A stretch of DNA of 64,000 nt from Flavobacterium cheongpyeongense (GCF_003202435.1 NZ_QJHK01000008.1:62001-126000); one strand, 5' to 3'; counted from the stretch's first letter, positions 43,672 through 51,127 are shown. The notes: generated from the letters alone by a model not told the origin. Made by a program: numbers and translations.

Positions 43672-45090
43672 ATGTCAAATTTACCAGACGAGGCTTTTAG
43701 GGATACCATCGGAACTATTGATGAAGGCGGAAAACGAAAATTTATTTTTCCTAAGAAACCGTCTGGTAAATTTTACGATTATCGTAAAATAGTCAGTTAT
43801 ATTTTATTGGGGATTTTAATTGCAAACCCTTTTATAAAAATTAACGGAAACCAATTTATGATGTTCAATATCATAGAACGTCGTTTCAATATTTTTGGAT
43901 TTCCTTTCTGGCCGCAGGATTTTTATCTTTTTGTAATTTCAATGCTTGTTGGAGTTGTTTTTATAATTTTGTTTACCGTTGTTTTTGGAAGGATATTTTG
44001 CGGATGGATTTGTCCTCAGACTATTTTTCTGGAGATGGTTTTTCGCAGAATAGAATATTGGATTGAAGGGGATCGTGGTGCACAATCACGTTTAGCAAAA
44101 CAGAAATGGGATGCAGAGAAAATCAGAAAAAGAGTCTTGAAATGGTTGGTGTTTTTCCTGATTTCTTTTGGGATTGCGAATGTCTTTCTGGCCTATTTAG
44201 TAGGAAGCGATACATTGTTTCTCATGATTGAACAAGGCCCTGTTTCGCAGGCAAGTAATTTTATTGCACTGCTCATTTTTACCGGGGTTTTCTATTTTGT
44301 TTTTGTCTGGTTTCGTGAACAGGTCTGCATTATTGCCTGCCCTTATGGAAGGTTGCAAGGGGTACTTTTGGATAATAAATCAATCAACGTTGCCTATGAT
44401 TTTGTACGTGGTGAAAAAGAAACAGGCCGTGCAAAATTTAGTAAAAAAGAAGACCGAACCTTAACCGGAAAAGGCGATTGTATCGACTGTAATCAATGCG
44501 TACATGTTTGTCCGATGGGAATCGACATCCGAAACGGAACACAATTAGAATGTACCAATTGTACCGCTTGTATCGATGAGTGTGACTCGATTATGGATTC
44601 GGTTGGTTTGCCAAAAGGGCTTATACGTTATGCTTCTGAAGATGAAATTGAGAAAAAAGCGCCTTTTAGGTTCACAGCCCGAATGAAAGGTTATACGGCG
44701 GTGTTGTTAATTCTTCTGAGCGTTTTTGTCGGCATGTTGTTTTTAAGGACGAATGTTGATGCTGTGATCCTTCGCTTACCGGGACAATTGTTCCAGCATA
44801 AAGGCGATAAAATCAGTAATGTTTACACCTATAAAATTGTAAACAAAACGATGAAAGATTATAATGATATTCACCTTGAATTAATCGGTCAGAAAGGTGA
44901 AATTAAAAATGTAGGTAAAACCCATTTTAAAATAGTAAAAGAAGGAATTTCACAGGGAACATTGTTTATAGAAATTGACGAAGCGCTTTTGGAAAGTGAT
45001 AAAACCAAAGTAAAAATTGGTGTTTACAACGGTAATGAATTGTTGGAAACCACCGCTACGAATTTTTTAGGCCCAAGAAGTTTTAATTAA
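43672..45090 (+). CDS. ccoG: Cytochrome c oxidase accessory protein CcoG
   Basis: A 472-residue polyferredoxin membrane protein. About five helices surround GRIFCGWICPQTIFLEMVFR (about 104-123), and a two-cluster ferredoxin segment CIDCNQCVHVCPMGID (about 268-283) and CTNCTACIDECD (about 293-304) follows. An Ig-like periplasmic C-domain ends the protein (about 370-472). CcoG is thought to reduce copper for cbb3 assembly. It begins 5 bases after ccoP in the same operon. Confidence 0.93.
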   Translation: MSNLPDEAFRDTIGTIDEGGKRKFIFPKKPSGKFYDYRKIVSYILLGILIANPFIKINGNQFMMFNIIERRFNIFGFPFWPQDFYLFVISMLVGVVFIILFTVVFGRIFCGWICPQTIFLEMVFRRIEYWIEGDRGAQSRLAKQKWDAEKIRKRVLKWLVFFLISFGIANVFLAYLVGSDTLFLMIEQGPVSQASNFIALLIFTGVFYFVFVWFREQVCIIACPYGRLQGVLLDNKSINVAYDFVRGEKETGRAKFSKKEDRTLTGKGDCIDCNQCVHVCPMGIDIRNGTQLECTNCTACIDECDSIMDSVGLPKGLIRYASEDEIEKKAPFRFTARMKGYTAVLLILLSVFVGMLFLRTNVDAVILRLPGQLFQHKGDKISNVYTYKIVNKTMKDYNDIHLELIGQKGEIKNVGKTHFKIVKEGISQGTLFIEIDEALLESDKTKVKIGVYNGNELLETTATNFLGPRSFN

Positions 45091-45370
45091 AAGAACAAAC
45101 CTTTCTTAGGTGTAATTTAAAAAAAGAACACATAGACACATAGATTTTAACTTAGGTAAAAAGAAACTAGTTTTTATCACATAGTGTTGTGTGCATTTAT
45201 GCGAGTAAAACGTCTTTCAAAGTTAATTAAAATCGAGGTTTCCATGTGTTAATAATGATAATCAATGCATTAAATAACAACATCATGAAATTGCCTCTAA
45301 TAAAACTTTGTGTAACAAAATAATTAAGGGCAATACCTTATTTGACAATTAACTAATAAAATTTACAAAT
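45091..45370 (+). other. Intergenic gap inside the cco operon
   Basis: 280 bases between ccoG and ccoH with no ORF. It contains three CACATAG units (45127-45185 region) in AT-rich sequence and a TGATAATCA palindrome (45255 region) whose half-site spacing differs from the FNR-like boxes. ccoH may be reached by read-through. Confidence 0.45.
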
Positions 45371-45820
45371 ATGAAAATCAATTGGGGAACAGGAATAGTC
45401 ATTGCTTTTGGGGTATTTATGACCTTTATTTTATATTTTGTTTTTGAAGTGCAATCGAACAGTAAATACGATAATGATTTGGTTGTAGAAGAATATTATA
45501 AACACGATTCGCATTTTCAGGATGAGATGGCGCGTATCCAAAATGCATATGATTTACAGCAAAAACCATCGATAACTTATAGCGAAGAAGGGGTAAAAGT
45601 TACTTTTCCGAGCATTTTTGAAACGAATAAAATTAAAGGAAATGTTTTGCTTTATCGTCCTTCAAACAAAAAATTTGATTTTAATACGCAAATTGCCCTC
45701 GTAAATTCTTCATTGGTCATTCCGCAGAAAAAAATGGTAAAGGGACGCTGGGATGTCAATATGGAATGGCAGTATGAAGGAAAAAAATACCTGACAAAAG
45801 AGGTTATCTACGTCAATTAA
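45371..45820 (+). CDS. ccoH: FixH/CcoH-like cbb3 assembly protein
   Basis: 149 residues: one N-terminal helix (about 5-25) and a periplasmic beta-domain with DLVVEEYYKHDSHFQDEM (about 37-54), the FixH motif in which Tyr-Tyr and charged residues are conserved. FixH/CcoH helps ccoI-dependent assembly of the oxidase. It sits 10 bases before the SafE-like gene. The 280-base gap upstream is the only break in the otherwise tight operon. Confidence 0.85.
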   Translation: MKINWGTGIVIAFGVFMTFILYFVFEVQSNSKYDNDLVVEEYYKHDSHFQDEMARIQNAYDLQQKPSITYSEEGVKVTFPSIFETNKIKGNVLLYRPSNKKFDFNTQIALVNSSLVIPQKKMVKGRWDVNMEWQYEGKKYLTKEVIYVN

Positions 45821-45830
45821 ACACAAAAAA

Positions 45831-46532
45831 ATGCTTTATTCAGCTTTTATATTAGGTCTTATCAGTAGTTTGCACTGTATTGGAATGTGTGGACCTATTG
45901 CGATGATGTTGCCTGTCGACCGTCAAAACGAAGCAAAAAAAATCACTCAGATTATAACATATCATCTAGGCCGGTTGGCAGCGTATGCTTCTATCGGTTT
46001 ACTTTTTGGATTATTAGGAAGAGGCTTTTTTCTTGCTGGGCTTCAGCAAAAAACCTCTGTTTTTATTGGTGTTGCGATGATTCTGATTGTAGTAATTCCG
46101 GAAAGAGTTTTTAATAAATACAACTTTTCGAAACCGGTTTACAGAATTATTTCCAAAATAAAATCAACTTTAGGAAGCCAGTTTAAAAAGAAAAGTTACA
46201 AAGCTATTTTTACGATCGGATTATTGAATGGCTTTCTGCCTTGCGGAATGGTTTATGCTGCTTTATTTGGAGCCATCGCTATGCAAAGTGCAGGTTTTGG
46301 TGTTTTATATATGATTTTATTCGGATTAGGAACGATACCTTTAATGACAACAGTTGTTTACATTAACGGTATGATACAACTGCCTTTTAGAAATAAAATC
46401 CAAAAGGCAGTGCCGTATGTAGCTGTTGTAATTGGAGTTTTATTTATCCTCAGAGGTTTAGGATTGGGAATTCCGTATGTTTCTCCATCTAATATGAGTT
46501 TGTTTGTACAGGGAAATCCTGAATGTCATTAG
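45831..46532 (+). CDS. SafE/TauE-like membrane protein of the cco operon
   Basis: 233 residues, six hydrophobic segments. The N-terminal SSLHCIGMCGPIAMML (about 12-27) and the mid-protein GLLNGFLPCGMVYAALFGAI (about 129-148) are the paired half-motifs of the sulfite exporter TauE/SafE-like (UreH-domain) proteins that accompany cbb3 operons. The Cys and Met of HCxGMCGP suggest copper or redox handling during oxidase assembly (inference). Start ATG 45831 is 10 bases after ccoH. A decayed copy of its 3' end lies at 47412-47614. Confidence 0.85.
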   Translation: MLYSAFILGLISSLHCIGMCGPIAMMLPVDRQNEAKKITQIITYHLGRLAAYASIGLLFGLLGRGFFLAGLQQKTSVFIGVAMILIVVIPERVFNKYNFSKPVYRIISKIKSTLGSQFKKKSYKAIFTIGLLNGFLPCGMVYAALFGAIAMQSAGFGVLYMILFGLGTIPLMTTVVYINGMIQLPFRNKIQKAVPYVAVVIGVLFILRGLGLGIPYVSPSNMSLFVQGNPECH

Positions 46533-46587
46533 GCTAAGGTTGAATTTATATCAATTGAGTTCAAAGTTACTTGTTTCTGGGTTAAGG

Positions 46588-46893
46588 TCACTTTAACCTT
46601 CTTTTCGTAGGGCTTTGTCTATTAGAAAAAAATGAGATTATTTCAACTTGATTATTCTGAAATCTATAATAAAGTGTATTATGATTTAATATTATAACAC
46701 TGCGAATACCTTTTTTGACATCAGAGATTTGGAATAAATTTGGATTTTCTGAAATGAAGCTTAATGTTTCCTCAATTTTAATAGCGAGATGATGTAATTC
46801 TTTCTCGGTCCAGTTCTCTTCTAAGTATTCAATTGTTTTTTCTAATTCCTTTAGAGCAAAGTCTGTCCAAAGTATTTTATAGCCATTTTTCAT
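46588..46893 (-). CDS. RelE/ParE-family toxin
   Basis: 101 residues: KILWTDFALKELEKTIEYLE (about 6-25), FISENPNLFQ, GIRSVIILNHNTLYYRF (about 65-81) and IISFFSNRQSPTK match the ParE/RelE plasmid-stabilisation fold. The RelE catalytic basic residues are only partly evident, so it could act on gyrase (ParE-like) or on mRNA. It overlaps the upstream antitoxin gene by 17 bases. The pair sits between the safE-like gene and its decayed second copy. Confidence 0.8.
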   Translation of the reverse strand: MKNGYKILWTDFALKELEKTIEYLEENWTEKELHHLAIKIEETLSFISENPNLFQISDVKKGIRSVIILNHNTLYYRFQNNQVEIISFFSNRQSPTKRRLK

Positions 46894-47116
46894 ATAGCTT
46901 TCTTGCGCTTGAATGAGAATTTAATTTTCCGGAATTAGCATCATTCAGACCTTGCTCGATAGATTCTTTTTCACTCTCAGAAATGGAATCCCACCAATCT
47001 TTTGATTCATTATTTCTCAAAGCAATAATTTTTTCTATAATCGTTGAATCCTCCAGTGTAGAAAGCCATTGGATTAATTCCAATTTTTTGTTTTGTATGT
47101 TCAATTCAAGTTTCAT
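46877..47116 (-). CDS. Antitoxin partner of the RelE/ParE toxin
   Basis: 79 residues, mostly helical and acidic: MKLELNIQNKKLELIQWLST, then IIEKIIALRNNES and a C-terminal toxin-wrapping segment ESIEQGLNDANSGKLNSHSS. Small size, position directly upstream and 17-base overlap with the toxin identify it as the antitoxin; the family is otherwise not assigned. A -7 element lies at 47145-47152. Confidence 0.78.
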   Translation of the reverse strand: MKLELNIQNKKLELIQWLSTLEDSTIIEKIIALRNNESKDWWDSISESEKESIEQGLNDANSGKLNSHSSARKLYEKWL

Positions 47117-47144
47117 AATCTGAAATTTTAATATTCAAAAGTAC

Positions 47145-47152
47145 AAAAATAG
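47145..47152 (-). promoter_or_regulatory. -7 element of the toxin-antitoxin pair
   Basis: Plus-strand CAAAAATA (TATTTTTG on the minus strand), 29 bases upstream of ATG 47116. Confidence 0.45.
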
Positions 47153-47237
47153 TTGAGATGTTTTGTTAATTTCTCTTTTTGAAGTCTTTCAAAAAAGTTA
47201 TTAAAAGAATGGAAACTTCGCACAACAATTTCAATCT

Positions 47238-47411
47238 GGTACTCGTTTACAAACGAGTACCTGTTTAGTTATAGAAACTAAATAAAGCGTTTGCAATGCG
47301 GCTGTTTGTATGGATTCCCGACAAATATTGAACTTTTGTTTTAATGGCCGCATTACAAATGCTACAATTTATCTTTTTAATTTATGTAGGCATTCGTTGC
47401 AAACGAGCACC
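47238..47411. mobile_element. MITE/REP-like element with nested inverted repeats
   Basis: A 174-base element. Its outer ends GGTACTCGTTTAC (47238-47250) and GCAAACGAGCACC (47399-47411) are inverted repeats (11 of 13). The left end is itself an 11-bp perfect palindrome stem (47238-47248 / 47251-47261). Inside lies a second pair GCGTTTGCAATGCGGC (47287-47302) and GCCGCATTACAAATGC (47347-47362), 14 of 16 complementary. It codes for no protein and directly abuts the truncated safE fragment, as expected of a non-autonomous transposable or REP element. Confidence 0.65.
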
Positions 47412-47614
47412 AGAGGGAACGGTTCCTTTAATGATAACAGTTGTTTACATTATATGATACAATTGTCTTTTAGAAATAAAATCCAAAAGGCAGTGCCGTA
47501 TGTAGCAGTAATTATTGGCATTTTGTTTGTTCTGAGAGGATTAGGACTTGGAATACCCTATGTTTTTTCCATCTAATATGAGTTTGTTTGTTCAGTCAGC
47601 CCCTAATTGCCATT
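47412..47614 (+). pseudogene. Decayed second copy of the SafE-like 3' end
   Basis: About 200 bases align with the last ~200 bases of the gene at 45831-46532. RNKIQKAVPYVAV-IGILFVLRGLGLGIPY and the ending LFVQ..P.CH are shared, with roughly one base in six different. A 4-base deletion (near 47452) and a 1-base insertion (near 47565) break the frame. The first two thirds of the gene are absent, replaced by the MITE/REP-like element. Confidence 0.8.
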
Positions 47615-47619
47615 AACTC

Positions 47620-48984
47620 CTAAACAGTCATAGAAAACAAATTAGTTTCCGGTGATTTTCTTTTTAAATGCAAATCAAAAGCCATACAGATGTTGCGTAC
47701 AAATGGTCTTCCGGCTGCTGTAATGCTAATTTTTTCTTCTTCAATTTCAATTAACTGATCTTTTTCCATTTCTCTTAAATCCAGTAAAACAGTAGGAAGC
47801 TCTTTAAAGTAAAGTGTTTCATTGCTCCAGGAAGTTTCAAAAGTACAGGTTAAATTCAGAATGTGTTTTCGGATAATTAAATCTTCATCGGTTAAAATAT
47901 GTCCTTTTGCAACAGGCAGTTGGTTCCATTCCAGTAACTGGTAATAATCTTCCATGCTTTTCGTATTTTGGGCAAAACTATACCAACTGTCACTAATAGA
48001 GGAAACTCCTAAACCAATCATTAACTGTGTTTTTGAAGCACTGTACCCCATAAAATTTCTATGAAGCTCTTTGCTTTGTACTGATTGATAAAGACTGTCA
48101 GAGGCCAAAGCAAAATGATCCATGCCTATCTCATGGTAACCATTTTTCGATAAAAGTATTTTTCCTGTTTCATATAATTTTCTTTTTTCGGCATCTTTAG
48201 GAAGATCTTCGTCATTAAAACCACGTTGTCCATTTCCTTTTATCCACGGTACATGGGCATAACTGTAAAAAGCCAGTCGGTCTGGTTTTAAGGAATTCGT
48301 TTTTTCGACAGTGTCAATTACATCTTCAATGGTTTGAAAAGGCAAACCGAATATAATATCATGGCCAATAGAAGTATAGCCAATTTCTTTTGCCCAAAAT
48401 GTTACTTTTGCAACATTATGAAATGGCTGAATGCGGTGAATCGCTTTTTGTACTTTTTCCGCATAATCCTGAACACCAAAACTTACACGTCGAAAGCCTA
48501 ATTCATACAGTTTTTTTAGCTGTTCGTAAGTCGTATTATTGGGATGCCCCTCAAAGCTGAATTCATGTTTTTCTGCTTTATTGGCAAAAGAAAAAATTCC
48601 GTTTAGCAGTTGTTCCAGATTCTCTTTTGAGAAGAATGTTGGAGTTCCTCCGCCTAAATGTATTTCTTTTATAATGGGTCTTTCGGGTAATAATCTGCAG
48701 TATAAACTCCATTCTTTCAATAGTGCCTGGATATATTTTTCCTCTACAGAATGATTCTTCGTAATTCGTTTGTTACAGCCACAAAATGTACACATGCTTT
48801 CGCAAAAGGGCAAATGAATATACAGACTGATGCCATGTTTAGCATTGCTCTCCAAAAAGGATCTCTGAAAAGAAGTTTTCCATTCTTCTGTCGAAAAAAA
48901 CGTTTCATTCCAATACGGAACAGTTGGGTAACTGGTATATCTTGGACCCGGTACATTGTATTTTTGAATCAGTGAAATTTCCAT
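47620..48984 (-). CDS. hemN: Oxygen-independent coproporphyrinogen III oxidase
   Basis: A 454-residue radical-SAM enzyme converting coproporphyrinogen III to protoporphyrinogen IX without oxygen. LYIHLPFCESMCTFCGCN (about 54-71) holds the CxxxCxxC Fe-S motif with the extra HemN Cys; EIHLGGGTPTFF (about 107), RVSFGVQDYAEKVQKAIHRI (about 164-183) and DHFALASDSLY follow. The C-terminal HemN domain is complete. Haem is needed for the cbb3 oxidase, and its promoter has the same FNR-like box as the cco genes. Confidence 0.95.
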   Translation of the reverse strand: MEISLIQKYNVPGPRYTSYPTVPYWNETFFSTEEWKTSFQRSFLESNAKHGISLYIHLPFCESMCTFCGCNKRITKNHSVEEKYIQALLKEWSLYCRLLPERPIIKEIHLGGGTPTFFSKENLEQLLNGIFSFANKAEKHEFSFEGHPNNTTYEQLKKLYELGFRRVSFGVQDYAEKVQKAIHRIQPFHNVAKVTFWAKEIGYTSIGHDIIFGLPFQTIEDVIDTVEKTNSLKPDRLAFYSYAHVPWIKGNGQRGFNDEDLPKDAEKRKLYETGKILLSKNGYHEIGMDHFALASDSLYQSVQSKELHRNFMGYSASKTQLMIGLGVSSISDSWYSFAQNTKSMEDYYQLLEWNQLPVAKGHILTDEDLIIRKHILNLTCTFETSWSNETLYFKELPTVLLDLREMEKDQLIEIEEEKISITAAGRPFVRNICMAFDLHLKRKSPETNLFSMTV

Positions 48985-49003
48985 AAAAGAGATTTTAAAG
49001 ATT

Positions 49004-49047
49004 CAAAATTATTGTATCATTTCAAAAATTAAAATGATAAATATCAT
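49004..49047 (-). promoter_or_regulatory. FNR-like box and -7 element of hemN
   Basis: ATGAT-AAAT-ATCAT (49034-49047 on the plus strand, palindromic half-sites) is centred 36.5 bases from the end of the minus-strand -7 element TAATTTTG (plus strand CAAAATTA, 49004-49011). ATG at 48984 follows. Confidence 0.75.
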
Positions 49048-49051
49048 GTAG

Positions 49052-49092
49052 CGATAAAATAAAAAGAGACTCATGACGAGCCTCTTTTCTGA
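49052..49092. repeat. Left 41-bp direct repeat of the island (terminator-type)
   Basis: A perfect 41-base match to 51426-51466. The repeat contains the hairpin AAAAGAGACTC / GAGCCTCTTTT and so looks like a transcription terminator. The copies bound the 2.4-kb accessory island. Confidence 0.85.
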
Positions 49093-49819
49093 TAGCGAAT
49101 ACAATTCTGCACTATTTTGTAGATAGTGGGATTTTTGTAGCAGAAAGTTTAATTTCATAAGAAATATAGTCCCGCTTTTCGTTTCAATCTTATGTGCCGA
49201 ACCCCGGCACACAAGGATTTCCACTACAATCGGGGCTAAACGAGAAATTTTAGATAATCAAACACCACGCACGAAGGATTCGTGATGTAGCGGAGCCAGA
49301 CTAAGATTACGCCTATGCGTTTAGCCGTACCCGCAAAGGCGGTTGGGCAGTAGCTCAAAGTCCTATTTTGAACACGACCATTACCCTGAAACGCTTAAAA
49401 AAATGGCTATCAATAACTTAATGGATGTTTACATCGAATTGAACCCATCTCTTTGCGAACCCCCGAGTACAGCTTGTTTCGATTTTTATCGGGATGACCC
49501 GTACGCTCGGTGGTTTACTCAGGTTTTTATTGTTTTTTTTGGTTTTCGTTAATATAAATATTTGAGAGGCTCACTCCATTCCGTTTGGGCGGAGCCGTCT
49601 ACTCGACTGAACTAAACCTTCGGTAGCACATTTGATGATTCTGTATCTTACGGATATAATTAAATTCTATAAGATATGACTACTAAAAAAAGAGGCAAAA
49701 TAACCTTTTGAAATTCCTGTAAATCAGTTATCGAAAAGCCCATAGTTGCGGAATCTCAGCGGTTCCGTTCAACACGGGCTTCATTGTTCGTGCTTCGCAC
49801 ACAATGAATCCCTTAGCTG
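49093..49819. other. Non-coding part of the island
   Basis: About 730 bases with no convincing gene; GC is locally higher than in the neighbourhood. It includes a structured repeat (49168-49239), a GCGG-rich hairpin near 49331-49342 and a 69-codon open frame (49343-49552) with no recognised similarity. Its right end carries the attC-like hairpin next to the lgt gene. Confidence 0.5.
49168..49239 (-). repeat. Structured intergenic element (AGCCCCGAT... type)
   Basis: On the minus strand the element begins TAGCCCCGATTGTAGTGG, continues AAATCCTT, a hairpin GTGCCG/CGGCAC (49196-49212), then GAAAAGCGGGACTA. The ends AGCCCCG and CGGGACT can pair. From memory, very similar sequences recur between genes in many flavobacterial genomes; only one copy is in this window. 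Nature (repeat or RNA) is unknown. Confidence 0.5.
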
Positions 49820-49826
49820 TTAGTGG
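49767..49826. repeat. attC-like imperfect hairpin at the end of the lgt cassette
   Basis: Plus strand GTTCAAC (49767-49773) is followed by a long hairpin: GGGCTTCATTGT (49776-49787) pairs with ACAATGAATCCC (49801-49812) with one mismatch, and GTGC/GCAC (49790-49800) closes a TTC loop, leaving two extrahelical bases. On the minus strand the site ends GTTGAAC, fitting the integron core GTTRRRY. The other arm (CACTAAC) fits RYYYAAC only partly. Confidence 0.4.
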
Positions 49827-50662
49827 CTGGTTTTATATTTAGTTTCATTTTTCGTTAAATTTTTCCCCATAAAATATATTCCGATAATAATAAATGGAAT
49901 ACTTAAAATTTGTCCCATATTTAATTTCATACCTTCTTCAAATTCCACTTGATTTATTTTTACAAACTCTATTAAAATTCTCATTGTAAAAATTAAAGTT
50001 ATTACTAAACCAAATAAAAAACCATTTCCTAGTTTTATGTTTTTAGTTTTATAAACAGTAAAAACTATAATAAAAATTATAAAATAAGCGATTGCTTCAT
50101 AAAGCTGGGCTGGATGTCTTGGAATATTGTCAACTTTTCTAAAAATAAAAGCCCAAGAAATTGTTGTCGGATTACCAATCATTTCAGAGTTCATCAAATT
50201 AGCAAGTCTAATAAATGTTGCTCCAAGTGGCGCAACTATAGCAATTAAATCTAGTATTTTAAGATATTTTATTTCATATTTCTTTGAATATAAAAAAAGA
50301 GAAATAATAAGTCCTATTGTTCCTCCGTGGCTTGCTAATCCGCTATAACCAATAAATTTTATTTCTCCAATTTGATTTATTTTTATTGGTAAAAACATTT
50401 CTAAAATATTTTTTGAATAATATTCAAAGTCATAAAATAAACAATGTCCAAGTCTTGCTCCAAAAAAAATTCCTATTATTCCATATACAAACAATGCTTC
50501 GTGCGCATTATCTTTTAAATTTTCTCTTTTAAAAACTCCTTTTAGAATATATGTACACAAAAGTAAACCAACACCAAATAAAAGTCCGTAATATTTTAAT
50601 GGAAATCCGAAAATATTAATTATTTCAGAGTCAAAATCCCAATTGATGTATAGTGCAATCAT
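49820..50662 (-). CDS. lgt: Prolipoprotein diacylglyceryl transferase homologue (accessory copy)
   Basis: 280 residues, seven hydrophobic helices. FGARLGHCLFYDFEYY (about 82-97; the conserved H/R-G-R-x-G-x-x-x-Y region), GLASHGGTIGLIIS (about 123-136; catalytic His), LGATFIRLANLMNSEMIGNP (about 161-180; RxGNF.NgE-like) and PRHPAQLYEAI (about 199-209) identify Lgt, which transfers diacylglycerol to the Cys of lipoprotein precursors. The gene is markedly AT-rich, lies inside a repeat-bounded island and has cassette-like edges, so it is probably an acquired copy. Host need for it is unknown. Confidence 0.88.
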   Translation of the reverse strand: MIALYINWDFDSEIINIFGFPLKYYGLLFGVGLLLCTYILKGVFKRENLKDNAHEALFVYGIIGIFFGARLGHCLFYDFEYYSKNILEMFLPIKINQIGEIKFIGYSGLASHGGTIGLIISLFLYSKKYEIKYLKILDLIAIVAPLGATFIRLANLMNSEMIGNPTTISWAFIFRKVDNIPRHPAQLYEAIAYFIIFIIVFTVYKTKNIKLGNGFLFGLVITLIFTMRILIEFVKINQVEFEEGMKLNMGQILSIPFIIIGIYFMGKNLTKNETKYKTSH

Positions 50663-50709
50663 ATTTTTTATTAATTTCTATTTTCTGCGGTTTTTTTTGG
50701 CAAACTATA

Positions 50710-50716
50710 GCCTAAC
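50710..50716 (-). repeat. GTTRRRY core site upstream of lgt
   Basis: Minus-strand GTTAGGC, the commonest integron recombination core, 48 bases upstream of the lgt ATG and in the same orientation as the GTTGAAC site at its other end. Confidence 0.35.
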
Positions 50717-50851
50717 TCTTAAATATCCGCGACTTCTAAAAGTTAAAGATGTTTAAATTTATTGATTTTTAATTGTTTATTTACCACAACACAAAAAAAA
50801 CGCATAGCTTTTTTTGTGTTGTCGGTTTTTTCAAAAATAGGAAAAATAGTA

Positions 50852-51127
50852 TTACAACTTATTCAAAAGACTTACTATTTTTCGAATACTTTTATCGCTT
50901 ACTTCGGTATTTAGCAAAGTGGTTTTAATATTGCAGTGCTTTAAGAGTTATTGTAAGAATTTTATACCATTATATTATTCTAATAGGTGAGTGGTATAAC
51001 TGTGTCGCAAACTATGGATGTCTGCCGTTTTGTTGATTTTTGCTTTTAGCAGTGCGTTTTTAAAAACTTATTGGGCGCTTCGGCTGCTGTATTGCCCGCC
51101 ATATTGTCCTTCGAATAAATACTCCAG
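50852..51127 (-). pseudogene. Tyrosine recombinase (XerC/D-like integrase), catalytic-domain remnant
   Basis: In one minus-strand frame the sequence reads EYLFEGQYGGQYSSRSAQ, stop, VFKNALLKAKINKTAD, HSLRHSYTTHLLE, stop, YNGIKFLQ, stop, LLKHCNIKTTLLNTEVSDKS and ends at TAA 50852-50854. This is the C-terminal half of a phage-type integrase: the HxLRH-motif Arg/His are kept, but three in-frame TAA codons interrupt it and the catalytic Tyr of IYTHVS is Asn (LNTEVS). A degraded continuation (FADTSVILARY) can be traced to about 51200. The enzyme is dead. Confidence 0.85.

Noticed and set aside
45255..45270. TGATAATCA upstream of ccoH as another FNR-like box
   Set aside because: Half-sites are one base apart instead of four, and no -7 element lies at the right distance.
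49343..49552. 69-codon frame in the island (MGSSSKSYFEHDHYPETL)
   Set aside because: No similarity recognised, no promoter or start context, and it runs through GC-rich structured non-coding sequence. Left unannotated as a gene.
50852..51127. Calling the recombinase remnant an integron integrase (IntI)
   Set aside because: The spacing between EYLFEGQ and HxLRH lacks room for the IntI-specific extra helix, so only a XerC/D-like assignment is made.
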